Assembly: GCF_038502225.1 (NCBI RefSeq)
Contig: NC_091293.1
Coordinates: forward strand, 2,156,262 to 2,220,261
Direction of reading: 5' to 3'
Origin: Cherax quadricarinatus
Taxonomy: Eukaryota; Arthropoda; Malacostraca; Decapoda; Parastacidae
DNA: 64,000 bases
Numbering within the stretch: the stretch's first letter is position 1; each line of letters opens with the position of its first letter. The position numbers and the translations under genes are program-made. A model generated the notes under the pieces. That model was not told where the DNA came from. It saw only the letters and a list, made by a program, of their open reading frames with translations, and ran no database searches. This document shows, piece after piece, positions 33,918 to 45,769 of this stretch.

Positions 33918-34923
33918 ATAAGTGCCCTTAATACATATATACGTGTGGTACATATAGTGTATGTTACTATTACATTGCGCATTATTAATTTTATATTTTT
34001 CATCACTAGCTAATGCCAACTACCTCCAATACTTTATACTTCTTTCTTACTGCTATTAATTGCTTATAATTTTGTGTTGCAAGTCAAATCTTACTCCAAA
34101 TTAATATTATTCATCGTTCTTACCTGTCCATTATTATTATTAAATATTAGCCGGTATTCTCCCGGCCCGGGCCTTTTCCAAGTGGTGGCCCGGCCTTGGC
34201 TCCCTCTTTAGGGAGTGTCTGAGACCTAAGTCTCCCATGGGAGGAGGCACAAGTACCTCCTCATCTTTGGGACCAACTGTCCCCAGGCCTAGCCACAAGC
34301 TAGGCCTCTCTGGTCTGCCATCCCCGCCCCAAGGGGGCAAATGGGAATGACAGTCTTATGAGCTAAAGGCTCGGGCTCAGGCACCTACCCTACCCTAGAA
34401 GGGTTAGGCATGGTGTCGATCTACCTGCCCATTATTATTATTATTATCAAAGATTCGCAGGTATTCTCCCGGCCCGGGCCTTTTCCAAGTGGTGGCCCGG
34501 CCTTGGCTCCCTCTAGGGAGTGTCTGAGACCTAAGTCTCCCATGGGAGGAGGCACAAGTACCTCCTCATCTTTGGGACCAACTGTCCCCAGGCCTAACCA
34601 CAAACTAGGCCTCTCTGATCTTCCATCCCCGCCCCAAGGGGGCTAATGGAAATGACAGTGTTGTGAGCTAAAGGCTCGGGCTCAGGCACCTACCCTACCC
34701 TAGAAGGGTTAGGCATGGTGTCGATCTACCTGTCCATTTAATTTTGTTTACCACTACTTGTTTTAGTCACCTTTTATTTTGTGTACAATTAGTGTATATT
34801 CCAATTACTTTTTTGCAAGTCCCAAAACTATCTTTTGCTAGCTAGTACCAACTACCTCATATTTTTTTTACTTTTTATTGTGCAATAAATTGTTCAACTT
34901 ATTTAATATTACAAATCAGATCT
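33918..34923 (+). other. A2 inter-ORF region, first part
   Basis: AT-rich non-coding DNA containing the repeat dimer at 34121-34738. The flanks CAAATCTTACTCC...ACCTGTCCA and TTAATTTTGTTTACCACTACTTG align with the segment at 47391-47470, so the inter-ORF region itself contains duplicated stretches of about 180 bases. It ends at the left target-site duplication of C3 (AAATCAGATCT, 34913-34923). Confidence 0.6.
34121..34738 (+). repeat. GC-rich 300-bp repeat in tandem dimer, SINE-like
   Basis: Two units (34133-34421 and 34434-34726), about 95% identical, each beginning with (ATT)n and GGTATTCTCCCGGCCCGGGCC, holding GGTGGCCCGGCC, CCATGGGAGGAGGCACAAG and GGCTCGGGCTCAGGCACC. The 12-base word TACCTG(T/C)CCATT stands at the left (34121), centre (34422) and right (34727), as expected if one unit with its target-site duplication was doubled. 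No A/B boxes were found. The open frames on both strands follow the repeat and are not genes. Confidence 0.75.
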
Positions 34924-35085
34924 AGATTAGATTTTGCCACCGAAGTGGCTAGTTTATTGTGCACCCCATATCCATCCTGTGGACGGTAGCGCGAGAGCAT
35001 ATGGATACACAAAAGGCCTAGGAACTAGGCCCCAAAGGGTTAACAGGAATACATATGGATTTATATCTACATATCTATAGTTCAC

Positions 35086-36018
35086 TTATCTGTTACAAGC
35101 AAATTTAGGAAATTTGCTTAGTATACCTGGTATCTTATTTTCATTAATAAAATATCTTGACATGTCACATAGGTTATTATACTGTCTGTCTCTGTATTCC
35201 TCAATAAGTGGACAATTAAGCACATAGTGTTCAAGAGAGTGACCATATGCCTGATCACATAATTTACATTTAGTTTGATCATCATCTGTGTGTCTCCCAA
35301 ACTGCCAGAAGTACTTGTAACCAAGCCTAAGCCTGGCCACTACAACATCAGTCAGTCTGTTCACATTGCAAGTTGCTCCATAAGCATACTTATCTACGTT
35401 CATGTTATCATAGTTGGTTATAGATCTACTCAGGCTTCTAACTGCATTCCTATAACAATCATTTTCATTATTTACTTCTCTCCTAATATTATTCCTAATG
35501 CTAGACACAGTTATACCAAAGTTATATTCTACATTCTCCTTCTCGATACTCTTCTTGGCTAACATATCAACTTTATCATGAAGGAGTAATCCAATGTGTG
35601 ATGGGATCCATAGCAATTGTACATTAATTCCTTTGTCCCTAATTTTTGAGTATCTATACCTGGCTTCCCCAATGAGCATGTTGTTGGAGTCATTATATGA
35701 GCCAAGAGCCTTCAATGATGACATAGAATCAGTAATGATGATAGAGTCAAGCTCAGTGTCATAGGTTAGCTTTAGCGCCATTAGGATTGCAAACAATTCA
35801 GTTTGCAGTGTAGACGCCCAGTTGTTAATTCTTATGCCTAACTCAACAAATTTATTATCGTTCTTAACTAGGGAGGTGGCAACAAGAGCAGATGCAGCCC
35901 TGCCAGAAGACTCCTGTTTAGATCCATCAGTGTATATAGCTTGTGATAACTTGTTACTACCAGCTAGGTGAGAAATTTCTTCTTGAGCAGTTGCTCTAAC
36001 AAGAGATTTAAGGAAGGG
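35086..36018 (-). pseudogene. C3 ORF2, RNase H and C-terminal zinc motif
   Basis: Minus-strand frame: NPFLKSLVRATAQEEI, IYTDGSKQESSGRA, LQTELFAILMAL, IITDSMSSLKAL, LLWIPSHIGLLL, DKVDMLAKKS, then CKLCDQAYGHSLEHYVLNC and a stop at 35086-35088. All four acidic RNase H residues are present and the frame is intact, unlike the C2 equivalent with its 2-base loss. It is cut from the RT part by F2 and G. Confidence 0.9.
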
Positions 36019-38025
36019 ATTCAAATTCAAAGTTTTTTCTCTATAAGGATTACAATGCTGAGTTTACAGAAATTTGGTTATTGTTTGGTTTACATGTAGT
36101 AAAATTGTGATTACAGAGTGTACCACTAGAACGCTTAGCATGGCTAGGCATTTCGGGCATACTTAGTTTTATTCTTAATTGTAAAATATTACAAATTATG
36201 AGGTAAGTTGGTATTATGGCTAAGTGACTAAATACTACTTTGTGAGTTTAGCAATGTGAATGCTTTTGTTTTGGCACAGTATATAGTTTCAGTATTGGAG
36301 TATCACAGGATTCATTATTTTAAGACTGAGATTAATATTTCTGTTTATGGTCAAATGAGTGAGCGAGTGTAAGTGTGAACCACCAGGTGGTATTCGTGTA
36401 GTTAGTTGACGGGGTGTATCAGGGAGATAAGATGTTTTCTAATGGTAGTTTTGAAGGTGATGAATGTGTCTGCAGTTCTAGAGTTCTCAGGTAGGGTATT
36501 CCAGATTTTAGGGCCTTTGACATACATTGAATTTTTGTAAAGGTTTAGTCGGACACGGGGAATGTCGTAGAGATGTTTGTTTCTGGTGTTATGCCTGTGG
36601 GTTCTGTCACAACTATCAAGAAAGCGTTTTAGGTCAAGGTTGATATTAGAGTTTAAGGCCCTGTAGATATAGACTGCACAGTAGTAAGTGTGGATGTACT
36701 GAACTGGGAGTAAGTTTAGATCTTTGAAGAGTGGGGGGGTGTGCTGCCAGGGATGGGATTTAGTGATTATTCTTACTGCAGCTTTTTGTTGGGTTATTAT
36801 TGGCTTTAGGTGTGTTGCTGCAGTTGATCCCCAAGCACAAATAGCATAGGTGAGGTATGGATAAATAAGTGAGTGGTATAGTGTGAGAAGGGCATTTTGC
36901 GGCACGTAGTATCGTATCTTGGAGAGGATCCCAACCGTTTTGGATACTTTTTTGGCTATATGCTGGATATGGGTGCTGAAATTCAGGTTGTTGTCAAGGT
37001 ATAAGCCTAGGAATTTTCCCCCATTATTTCTGGTAATTAGAGTGTTGTCAATCTTAATGTTAATTTGTGCATCTCCTGCTCTGCTACTAAACATAATATA
37101 GTAAGTTTTGTCAGTGTTAAGCGTAAGTTTATTGGCTGTCATCCAAGTCGATATTTTAATCAGCTCCTCATTCACAATGGTGTTGAGGGTGGCAAGATTA
37201 GGATGAGAGATGACATAAGTCGTGTCATCAGCAAAGAGAATGGGTTTCAGGTGTTGGGATACGTTTGGAAGGTTATTGATGTATATGAGGAAGAGCAGGG
37301 GACCAAGGACACTTCCCTGCGGAACTCCAGTATCAAGTGGCCGTGTTGCTGATGCTGTGTCTTTAATGGTGACGTACTGATAGCTATTAGTAATGTAAGA
37401 TTTGAAATAAGCAAGCGCATGGCCTCTTATACCGTAGTGGTCAAGTTTGTGGAGTAGGATTTCGTGGTTTACTGTGTCAAAAGCTTTTCTTAGGTCAATA
37501 AAAATTCCTAGTGGATATTCTTTATTTTTCAATGCTGTGTAAAGCAGATCTAGCATTTTTATGATTGCATCATTAGTGCTTTTATTTTTCCTGAATCCAA
37601 ACTGGCAGGGGTTGAGTATGTTTTGAGCCGTTATAAATGAATACAGTCTCCTGTGCACGAGTTTCTCAAAGATTTTGGATAGCAATGGTAAGTTAGATAT
37701 TGGCCTATAGTTGTTTAAGTCTGTAGGGTCACCACCTTTATGTATTGGTGTAACCCTTGCCATCTTGAGTAGTTTCGGGAAGGTGCTAGTCTCTATTGAC
37801 TTGTTAAAAAGTAATGAAATAGCATGCGAAAGGACATGGGCCGCTCACTTGTACAGTAATGGTGGGACATGAGACAGATTCCCCGAGTTATTTTTAAGTG
37901 ACTTTATGATCTCCATGACTACCGTGGGCTCAGTTGGTGCAAGATAGAAGGAATTAGGGAAATTTCCATCTAGGTAGTCCCCGGCATGGGCATTGGTATG
38001 TGGGATTTTACTGGCGAGATTAGAT
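36019..38025 (-). mobile_element. LINE F2, 5'-truncated, in C3
   Basis: A LINE of the CR1/L2-like branch starting in the linker before RT (GSNLASKIPHTNAH) and including RT and a 3' UTR of about 380 bases ending near 36019. C3 sequence lies directly on both sides (AAGGAAGGGATT and CCTAGCAATGAGC). No clear tail or target-site duplication is visible. Confidence 0.75.
36402..38025 (-). pseudogene. F2 reverse transcriptase
   Basis: From 37763 the minus-strand frame is open for 453 residues: ARVTPIHKGGDPTDLNNYRP, LPLLSKIFEKLVHRRL, FIDLRKAFDTVNHEILL, TGVPQGSVLGPLLFLIYINN, catalytic FADD, and LIYPYLTYAICAWGSTAATH with a HNTRNKHLYDIPRVR block near the end. Upstream, 38025-37845 gives GDYLDGNFPNSFYLAPTEPT and SLKNNSGNLSHVPPLLYK, then a stop and frame change before 37763. 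The endonuclease is lost. The sequence style matches the endonuclease fragment F1 at 47819, so both may be one family. Confidence 0.85.
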
Positions 38026-38054
38026 CCTAGCAATGAGCTTCTTGGGAGGAACTT

Positions 38055-39832
38055 AAGAACATAAGAACATAAGAACGAAGGAACACTGCAGAAGGCCTAC
38101 TGGCCCATGCGAGGCAGGTCCAAGTCTCCTACCGGCTTAAGCCAATGCACCCAACCTAGTCAGGTCAGGTCACATTGACTTAAGGGAGGAACACGGCAAC
38201 CGACCTGGTAGCACAAGCTACCAGGTCTAACTCACACCCACCCACATCCACTCATGTATTTATCCAACCTATTTTTAAAGCTACACAACGTTCTGGCCTC
38301 TATAACGGTACTTGGGAGTTTGTTCCACTCATCCACAACTCTATTACCAAACCAGTACTTTCCTATATCCTTCCTGAATCTGAATTTTTCCAACTTAAAA
38401 CCATTGCTGCGAGTCCTGTCTAGGCTAGATATTTTAAGCACACTATTTACATCCCCTTTATTTATTCCTGTCTTCCATTTATACACCTCAATCATATCCC
38501 CCCTAATTCTACGCCTTTCTAGAGAGTGCAGATTCAGGGCCCTTAGTCTATCCTCATAGGGAAGGTTTCTGATACATGGGATCAACTTTGTCATCCTCCT
38601 TTCTACATTTTCCAGAGAATTTATATCCATTCTGTAATAAGGTGACCAAAACTGTGCAGCATAATCTAAATGAGGCCTAACCAAGGATGTATAGAGTTGA
38701 AGAACAACCTGAGGACTCCTATTATTTATGCTTCTTGATATGAAGCCAAGGATTCTATTAGCTTTATTGCGAACACTTATGCACTGTTGTCTTGGTTTCA
38801 GATTACTGCTAACCAGAACTCCTAAATCTTTCTCGCAATCCGTAATATTAAGATCTACATTATTTAGTTTATATGTGGCATGGTTATTGTCCTGTCCAAC
38901 ATTTAGAACTTTGCATTTGTCTATATTAAACTGCATCTGCCACTTCTCCGACCACTGCATCAGTCTATTCAAATCTTCCTGGAGTGCTCGAATGTCCTCG
39001 TCAGAATGAATTCGACGGCCTATTTTGGTGTCATCGGCAAACTTGCCGATGTCGCTCTTTATGCCCTCATCTATGTCGTTTATGTAGATTGTGAACAGCA
39101 GGGGGCCCAACACTGACCCCTGTGGAACACCGCTCGTGACACTTCCCCACTCTGATTTCTCCCCATTTATGCAAACTCTCTGCTGCCTATTTGTCAACCA
39201 AGCCTCTATCCAGGAAAAAATTTCTCCTCCTATTCCATGTGCTTTAATTTTCCTCAATAGTCTCTGATGTGGGACCCTGTCAAAAGCCTTACTGAAGTCC
39301 ATATACACAATATCATATTCATTACCATGATCTACCTCCTCAAATACCTTAGTGAAAAAAGTTAATAAATTCGTAAGGCAGGAACGCCCCTTTGTAAAAC
39401 CATGCTGAGATTCGTTGATTAATTTATGCTTTTCAAGGTGGCTACGAACTGCCTCGGCAATTATTGATTCCATAAATTTTCCCACTATGGAGGTTAGGCT
39501 TATTGGTCTATAGTTCGAAGCTAAGGACCTGTCACCTGTTTTGAAAATAGGTATCACATTTGCCATTTTCCACTTATCTGGCACCATGCCAGTTTGTAGT
39601 GATATGTTGAAAAGATTAGCCAAAGGTGTGCTAAGCTCCTCTTTACATTCCTTTAGAACCCTTGCATACAGTTCATCAGGGCCTGGGGATTTGTTAGGTT
39701 TTAATTTATCTATTTGCCTAAGGACCATGTCACTTGTGACCCTAATAGTGCACAGTTTATTATCGTCCTGTTCTACATAATTTATCATTACTGGAATATC
39801 GCTGGTATCCTCCTGTGTAAAAACTGAGGGTA
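38055..39832 (-). mobile_element. LINE G (CR1), 5'-truncated, in C3
   Basis: Minus-strand CR1 copy with RT, a short 3' UTR and an 8-base tail repeat (GTTCTTAT on the minus strand, AAGAACAT on the plus strand, 38055-38079), a hallmark of CR1 elements. C3 flanks both sides. It begins with PSVFTQEDTSDIPV at 39832. Confidence 0.9.
38232..39831 (-). pseudogene. G reverse transcriptase (CR1)
   Basis: An open minus-strand frame of more than 518 residues: IDKLKPNKSPGPDELYARVL, IPIFKTGDRSLASNYRPISL, HGFTKGRSCLTNLL, MDFSKAFDRVPHQRLL, TSGVPQGSVLGPLLFTIYIN, catalytic FADD, EKDLGVLVSSNLKPRQQ, LVRPHLDYAAQFWSPYYR, LNLHSLERRRIRGDMIEVYK and a C-terminal FGNRVVDEWNKLPSTV. The frame has no internal stop from its 5'-truncated start to TAA, so the insertion is young. 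The APE domain is missing. Confidence 0.92.
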
Positions 39833-39837
39833 TGTGA

Positions 39838-42516
39838 TATTAAATGAACACATCTTCCATGGAGGGGTGAAATGCTCTTGTTGCCTACAGTGATACAGTT
39901 CATGCAGGTTATAAAACTTAATGCAATTGCACGTTTTCACAATCCATTTAGATCTGTGTGTATTTACCTCTAGACACTTGGTAAGATTCACTGTGACAGT
40001 GTCTGGTTCGTTTCTCAACATTCTAATACCGAGTACAGTGTTAATTTCAACAATCCTATCACTGATACTAGAAATACCAAGCTCCTTCCTCATGTTAAGA
40101 ACTTTTGTAGATCTGGGACAGCCAAGAATAATCCTGAGAGCTTCATTTTGCATTAACTCCAAGGGTCGGAGAGAACTTTCTCTAGCTAATATCAACATGG
40201 GAGCAGCATAATCAATTAAGGACCTAACATAGGCTATGTACATCATTCTCACGATTCTCACATTTGCACCATAGTTGGGATTGTAGCCAGCAACAGCTTT
40301 GAGAGCATTTAGCCTAGCTTTACATTTCTTGTTTAGTTGTGGTATAGTGGATTTGTTAAAGGGTACATCTACACCAAGATATCTGTAAGTTTTAACGTAG
40401 CTAATGATTTCACCCTGCAAATAGATGGGTGGGGGATGTCGTTTGCTTGTTAATATCTTAGTTTTAGAGGAAGATATTATGAGGCCTAGTCGATTACAAA
40501 TTGCTTGAACTTCATTAAGAATGGTATTCATCTTCTTATGCCCTGTTGTATGGATCATGATATCATCAGCATAGCTTATAGCTATATGTTTAGGTGAGGC
40601 AGGTAGAGCATTTAGGAGAGCATTAATCAGAATATTAAATAGCATGGGACTAAGAACTCCTCCCTGCGGTGTACCTAAAGACATTTCTTTAGAATCACTT
40701 CTGAAGCCTTGGTAAAGGACAGAGGATACTCTATTTGACAGGTATCCTATTATCCAGCAGAGTAAGCTACCACCAATATTCATTTTGGCTAGTTCATGTA
40801 GTATAACGGTTCTGTTCGCAATATCAAATGCAGATTTTAGATCAAGAAAAGTGGTAAAACTAGTAGAGGTGTGTGCAGTGAGAAAGGTGGAAATACAGTT
40901 CTGCACACTTTTACCTTTCATGAACCCATAGAGGTAGGGGGAAAGTTGATGTCTGATTCTGTAGTACAGTCTGTTAGGCATCATTCTTTCAAAAGTTTTA
41001 CAAAGACAACTAATTAAGGAGATCGGCCTAAATGTATCAGGCTGTTGGGGCTTAGGGATAGGCACAATGAGACTATTGGTCCAGGAAGTAGGAAGAACGC
41101 CCTCAATGTAACTGAGATTATACAGTGCCAACAAAGGGTTATCAGGCACGTGCCTTAGAGTTCTGAGAATATCATAGGTTATACCATCCTCTCCAGGAGC
41201 AGTTGATCGACCTTTGGTTAATGCATTATCTAATTCATACTCGGTAAAGAGGCAATCACTCTCATCAATATTTTGGCTCATAAAATTAATCAGTTTCAAC
41301 ATTTCTTCAGAAGTACTCTCTAAATTTTTTCTAATATGAGATGGAAGGCTTTCATGCCTGGATGTTTTGGACCAGTCATTTATGAGGTCATTTGCTTTTT
41401 CAAGAGGAAAGGGATGAGCAACATTGCCAGTCTTTTTCCTGGTTATTTTATTTATACCTTTCCAAGCCAAACTCAAAGGGGTGGACCTATTTAATCCACT
41501 AACAAACTGTTCCCATTCCTGTTGCCTAAGTTCTTCCTTTCTATTCCTTGCATTTGTTAGTGCAGCTTGGAACGTTCTGAGCAGGTCTGGGGTTCTACAT
41601 TCACGGTATGCTTTACCAATCCTCCTAGCTGCATGTGTTAGATTGCGCAGCTGTGGATCATTATAGTATTTACATTGGTTTTTATTGTTATTTATAGTGG
41701 AGGGTTTTTGTTTCCTATTCCTGCCCACTTGATCTGTGAGAACACTCTCAATAGTGGTAATTAAATCATCATTAAATTTTTGTGTGCCAATGGGCTCGTA
41801 ATTCTTATACCATTGATCCAAGTGGTTAATAAAGTTGGCTCTGTGTTCTGGTTTGAGAATAAGTTTCCTCCTTCTGTATTTAGCTCCTTGATTGCTGGAG
41901 ATGTGATCAAGATTGACAGTTGTTAGTCTTGTGAAGTGATCAGATAGAAGATCATCAACTATGACAGAGTCATGCATCGTATATGATGTATTAAATCCAA
42001 GACACAGATCTAGTATGCCACCATATATGTGAGTAGGCTCAGTAGTGCCCACAATTCGAACATTATCATGCTCATTTAGCAATCTCACTAGTTTAGTTCC
42101 ATTGGTATTTGTTATAGACCCACCAATATTCTTATGTCTGGCATTAAAATCTCCAAGAATGATGGTAGGTTCACTATTGATGCGATCTGGTAAAGCATCA
42201 GGTCGAAGCTGGTTCGCTGGGGCATAGAGATTAAAAATGTTTATGGAAAAATCGCCTGCATATACTTTGACACCATGACACTGCATGTTAACTCGACTCT
42301 GCAAGGAAAGGAGTGAATGTGGCAAGCTCTTTCTGACATACATCACACAACAGTTGGTGCATATCCAGACAAGTTTGGTGGAGGTGCTCCATCTTTCAAT
42401 CTACATTCCTGCAAACAGATGACATCAATATTCTTGGTTGCACTAATATGATGTAAGTCAGACAACCGCTTCCTGATGGAAGCAATGTTCCATGAAAAGA
42501 TTTGTAATGTATCCAT
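39838..42516 (-). pseudogene. C3 ORF2, APE and RT part
   Basis: ATG at 42516 (minus strand) opens MDTLQIFSWNIASIRKRL. A deletion of 19 bases near 42360 against C2 breaks the frame within APE; from 42346 it is open to the G insertion. Motifs: IFNLYAPANQL, IILGDFNARHKNIGG, EPTHIYGGILDLCLG, TAPGEDGITYDIL, FRPISLISCLCKTFERM, FLDLKSAFDIANR, LGTPQGGVLSPMLF, SYADDIMIHTTG, YLGVDVPFNKS. The linker GTQKFNDDLITTIESVL, deleted in C2, is intact here. Apart from the 19-base loss and the nested inserts, ORF2 is open. Confidence 0.9.
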
Positions 42517-42640
42517 TGTAGTGAGTTATTACAATCTCTTGCTCATAAGATGGTAAAACTATTATGCTTTGACTACAGTGTGCAGATACTTAAGAGCAAA
42601 TAGCATAGTTTGTACGTCTTTATCTTCAGGACCTTTATTT

Positions 42641-44077
42641 TTAAGCATTTTTCGGCATTTTGGCATCATCACCATGCTCAAGAGCATCATCCTGATTACA
42701 TATATTTATTAAACTTGTCAGGATCTGTTCAAGATGCTCAATTTTTTTCTGGAAAGTTGTTATAATATGAGGAAGGTCTAACGAATCCAATGCCTCTCCG
42801 GAGGATGGCACTTCTGGGTTAGTGCTTTCTTTAACACCTATCACCTTAACAGGTACCATGGTTACATTAGTGTTCTCTGTTTCATCATTCATTGCAGGTA
42901 GGTCCTGTGCATCTGACTCATCTCCAATTTCCAGGGAGGTTACCTGTGTGGTGTCCGTCTGACTGTTGTAGTTGTGTGTATTGGGAGAAATGACAAACTC
43001 ATCCCCATATTCAGGTGTAGCCATAGGTATCTGTAGTGGCAGACCAGTAGTTCCATATGTGCTAGCAGGGATGGCTAGCTCCTCCACAGCTGGTGTGTGT
43101 GATGGCATTCTGGTATCACCAGAATCCTTTGCAGTGAGGTGGGGTTCTTGCACACTTTGCAGAGGTTCAGTCTCAGATCTGGCTGTGGTAGACTGGATGG
43201 CCCCATCCTCAGTTACCATTAAAGGACTGTTATCAGGTTTACATCGAAGGTTGTTTGGGTTCTGACTGCAGTCCTTGTGGGAGACTGTAACCCCAACTTC
43301 TTTACAGTTAATACACTTAAATTTTCGGCTGTCAGGGCCTACTGTGCATTCTCTAGTGGAATGTTTCCCAGCACACTTACCACACCAAGAATGTAGTATT
43401 CCACAGTCTACTGCAACATGGCCATAGTGCTGGCATTTGTAACACCTACGTTTAGGGGGTAGGTACACTTCGATGTTTAGGAAACGTAAACCATGCACCC
43501 AGATATTCCGGGGGAGGGGCACAGGACCTACCCAACTGGCAATAATTTGGGATTTTCCTTTAAGTCTTTTAGGCTTGATGATATGCTCACTTAGAGTCAG
43601 ATGGGATGGGTCCATGCAGAGAGGGTATCCAAAGATTATGATACTGACCCATTTTTTAAAGTGGTGAGTGTCTGATGGAGGTCGGAGCAGCTTAATATCC
43701 CCATAAGGTGTACTAAGTAGATCATTAATCAGCTCTTTATTCTGTTCCACAAACACAAAGTTGTGTGTGTTTTTCCTAAATTGGATCCTTGAGTTAGGAT
43801 GCTTGTTTACAGCTTCCATTAGCCATGCACACTTAGCAGGCAGCGGGGTGTTGTCAGGGAAGTTCAGCTTAACACATTCTTCCTTTGAAGAAAGACTTCT
43901 TGCAGCCTCTGTGCACCAAGGACGTTTAGTATCACATTGTGTACGAGTCAAGTGAGTCTGACTACGTCGACGCTCTAGCCCTTTCTCACTTTTTCTCTTT
44001 TGTTTAATTTTAAAGGTCTGGAGGCTATCTTCATTTCCATCACCTGCAGAAATAGGTTCCTCTATGACAGTTGCCAT
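42641..44077 (-). CDS. C3 ORF1, gag-like protein with three zinc knuckles
   Basis: An intact 478-residue frame. The N-terminal 70 residues are basic (KIKQKRKSEKGLERRRSQ). Residues about 85-205 form a conserved globular part (NSRIQFRKNTHNFVFVEQ, then a WVSIIIFGYPLCMDPSHL block). Three Cys-His motifs follow at about 213-275: CYKCQHYGHVAVDC, WCGKCAGKHSTREC and CINCKEVGVTVSHKDC. The acidic C-terminal 200 residues end with a coiled-coil-like IITTFQKKIEHLEQILTSLI. The arrangement resembles the I-factor ORF1, an RNA-binding particle protein. ORF2 starts 125 bases downstream, without the TAATG overlap of C1. Confidence 0.85.
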   Translation of the reverse strand: MATVIEEPISAGDGNEDSLQTFKIKQKRKSEKGLERRRSQTHLTRTQCDTKRPWCTEAARSLSSKEECVKLNFPDNTPLPAKCAWLMEAVNKHPNSRIQFRKNTHNFVFVEQNKELINDLLSTPYGDIKLLRPPSDTHHFKKWVSIIIFGYPLCMDPSHLTLSEHIIKPKRLKGKSQIIASWVGPVPLPRNIWVHGLRFLNIEVYLPPKRRCYKCQHYGHVAVDCGILHSWCGKCAGKHSTRECTVGPDSRKFKCINCKEVGVTVSHKDCSQNPNNLRCKPDNSPLMVTEDGAIQSTTARSETEPLQSVQEPHLTAKDSGDTRMPSHTPAVEELAIPASTYGTTGLPLQIPMATPEYGDEFVISPNTHNYNSQTDTTQVTSLEIGDESDAQDLPAMNDETENTNVTMVPVKVIGVKESTNPEVPSSGEALDSLDLPHIITTFQKKIEHLEQILTSLINICNQDDALEHGDDAKMPKNA

Positions 44078-44351
44078 GTTTGCCAGTGATGATATCTGGT
44101 GTAAGACTCACAACACAAGAATTCCTCGCTTATCTTTCCCTTATAGCTTATGCAAGAGCAAATATTCACTACAAAGTCAGAAGTCCAAAATAGATCACAA
44201 GACACAAGTGCTCAAGTTCAATGAACACCTCCAACCATACTCAACCCAGACCACCACCACTCAATACGACACACACCCCACCAAAAACACACTCAGAGAC
44301 CTCTTGTATGTGTGGTAATAATATGGTACATATAATGATATAATGGATGGT

Positions 44352-44429
44352 ACAGGAGGCCTGGTCACAGACCGGGCCGCGGGGGCGCCGACCCCCGGAA
44401 CTCTCTCCAGGTAAACTCCAGGTAAACAG
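44352..44429 (+). mobile_element. B4: 78-bp 3' end of LINE B
   Basis: CAGGAGGCCTGGTCACAGACC through CGACCCCCGGAACTCTCTCC and AGGTAAACTCCAGGTAAAC matches the last 80 bases of B1 and B2. It is an extremely 5'-truncated insertion in the C3 leader and shows two copies of the TCCAGGTAAAC terminal word. Confidence 0.85.
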
Positions 44430-44696
44430 GCGAGGTCTTACACCTTATCACAAATTACAAAGATGAAAAGAGAGAGAGAGAGAGAGAGAGAGACAAAGTA
44501 GGTAATATTGAGCATAAAATTAGAATTCTGACATACATCATATTAAACATGAGGTTCAAATTCAATGATAACTTCCACTTGAGTTAGTTCAGGCTACTGC
44601 CACCTAATGTACCTCACTGAAATAATAATATAGCAGACATCACAATGAATGCTGAAGACAACCTCTTACCCCAACCATAGATTGTAAACAGTATTA

Positions 44697-44703
<7 letters not shown>

Positions 44704-44750
<47 letters not shown>
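44704..44750 (+). repeat. Poly(A) run
   Basis: About 47 consecutive A residues. Sequence to the left (CCATAGATTGTAAACAGTATTACT) has no LINE or SINE body I recognise, so it may be a microsatellite rather than a retrotransposon tail. Confidence 0.85.
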
Positions 44751-44752
<2 letters not shown>

Positions 44753-45769
44753 AACTAGGTAATGTTACAATGACAATGAGATAAATCACTCTGGTCGACT
44801 TCCTTGGTCCATCCTGGGTAACTCACACGTTACTATGTTATACATGTATGCAAGCATAAGTGTGCAGCTGTAGATAGATGAACCAGTACCTAAACAATCT
44901 CACTTACACACGCGTTACTATGTATGACAAGTGTTACCAAGTACACCAAGTGTACACTTTATCACTTAGAATACACTTTTGTTGATGTAAATATAGGTGA
45001 GAGTGGTACACCGCTGGTCGTAATAAACACACTCAACTTCTCAAGGTCACACACTAGGCCCAGCTTCTGGAGTTACCAGCGTTTTAATGTGTTTATTATG
45101 TGTCAGTGCGTGTCTGCAGTCATTAAATTGGTGTATCAGAAGTTAAACACTACAATCCAGTTGATCAAACAGTCTAAAACAATTTACACAATGTATAACT
45201 AGAAGTATAATGATTGCAAATTGTTACTATTACAATTTTAACTAGGCGCCAGACCCACTAGATGAGATGGCAAGGAACATAGATGTTAACAGGCTGACTC
45301 TTGCTTAACACAGTTGAAAGGTAACCGAATTACTCAAGAGAGAAAGTATTCATGAAACTGAACATTATGCAGCAGTAAGCTTGTTCACAGCAAAAATACA
45401 AAGCATAAGTTACACACTCACACCACAGATGAACACTGCAATTTGAAATATTACTGGGAACCTAGCAGTAAAGTTTCAGTCTGAACGAGAAAATGTATTA
45501 GAAAACACAACAATGACACTAGGACAAGCAACTTAACTATGTAACCGTATTTAATAGTTCAGTTACACTGATTTATCAAATGCAAGGAGTCACTACACTG
45601 AAGTACACTCTGAGCCTTTTAAAGTCTTAATACAGGCTCACAAATGACAATTAACTGTTGGGGAAAGCAGCACTTAACACTTCTAGCACACGTATGACAG
45701 ATGAATGTTCACTGTGTACAAGCCAATCACCACAAGCTTACTATGTTTATAAGTGAACCTCTGGCATGT

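Larger units (their letters stand above)
44078..45760 (-). promoter_or_regulatory. C3 5' region, proximal part
   Basis: This is non-coding sequence between ORF1 and the repeated block. It includes the B4 fragment, an (AG)n tract (44469-44492) and a run of about 45-50 A (44704-44750). I see no gene. A promoter function for this 3.3 kb leader is inferred only from its position at the 5' end of the element. Confidence 0.4.

Noticed and set aside
34140..34646. Short proline-rich frames in the GC-rich dimer
   Set aside because: The frames differ between the two near-identical units and reflect composition only.
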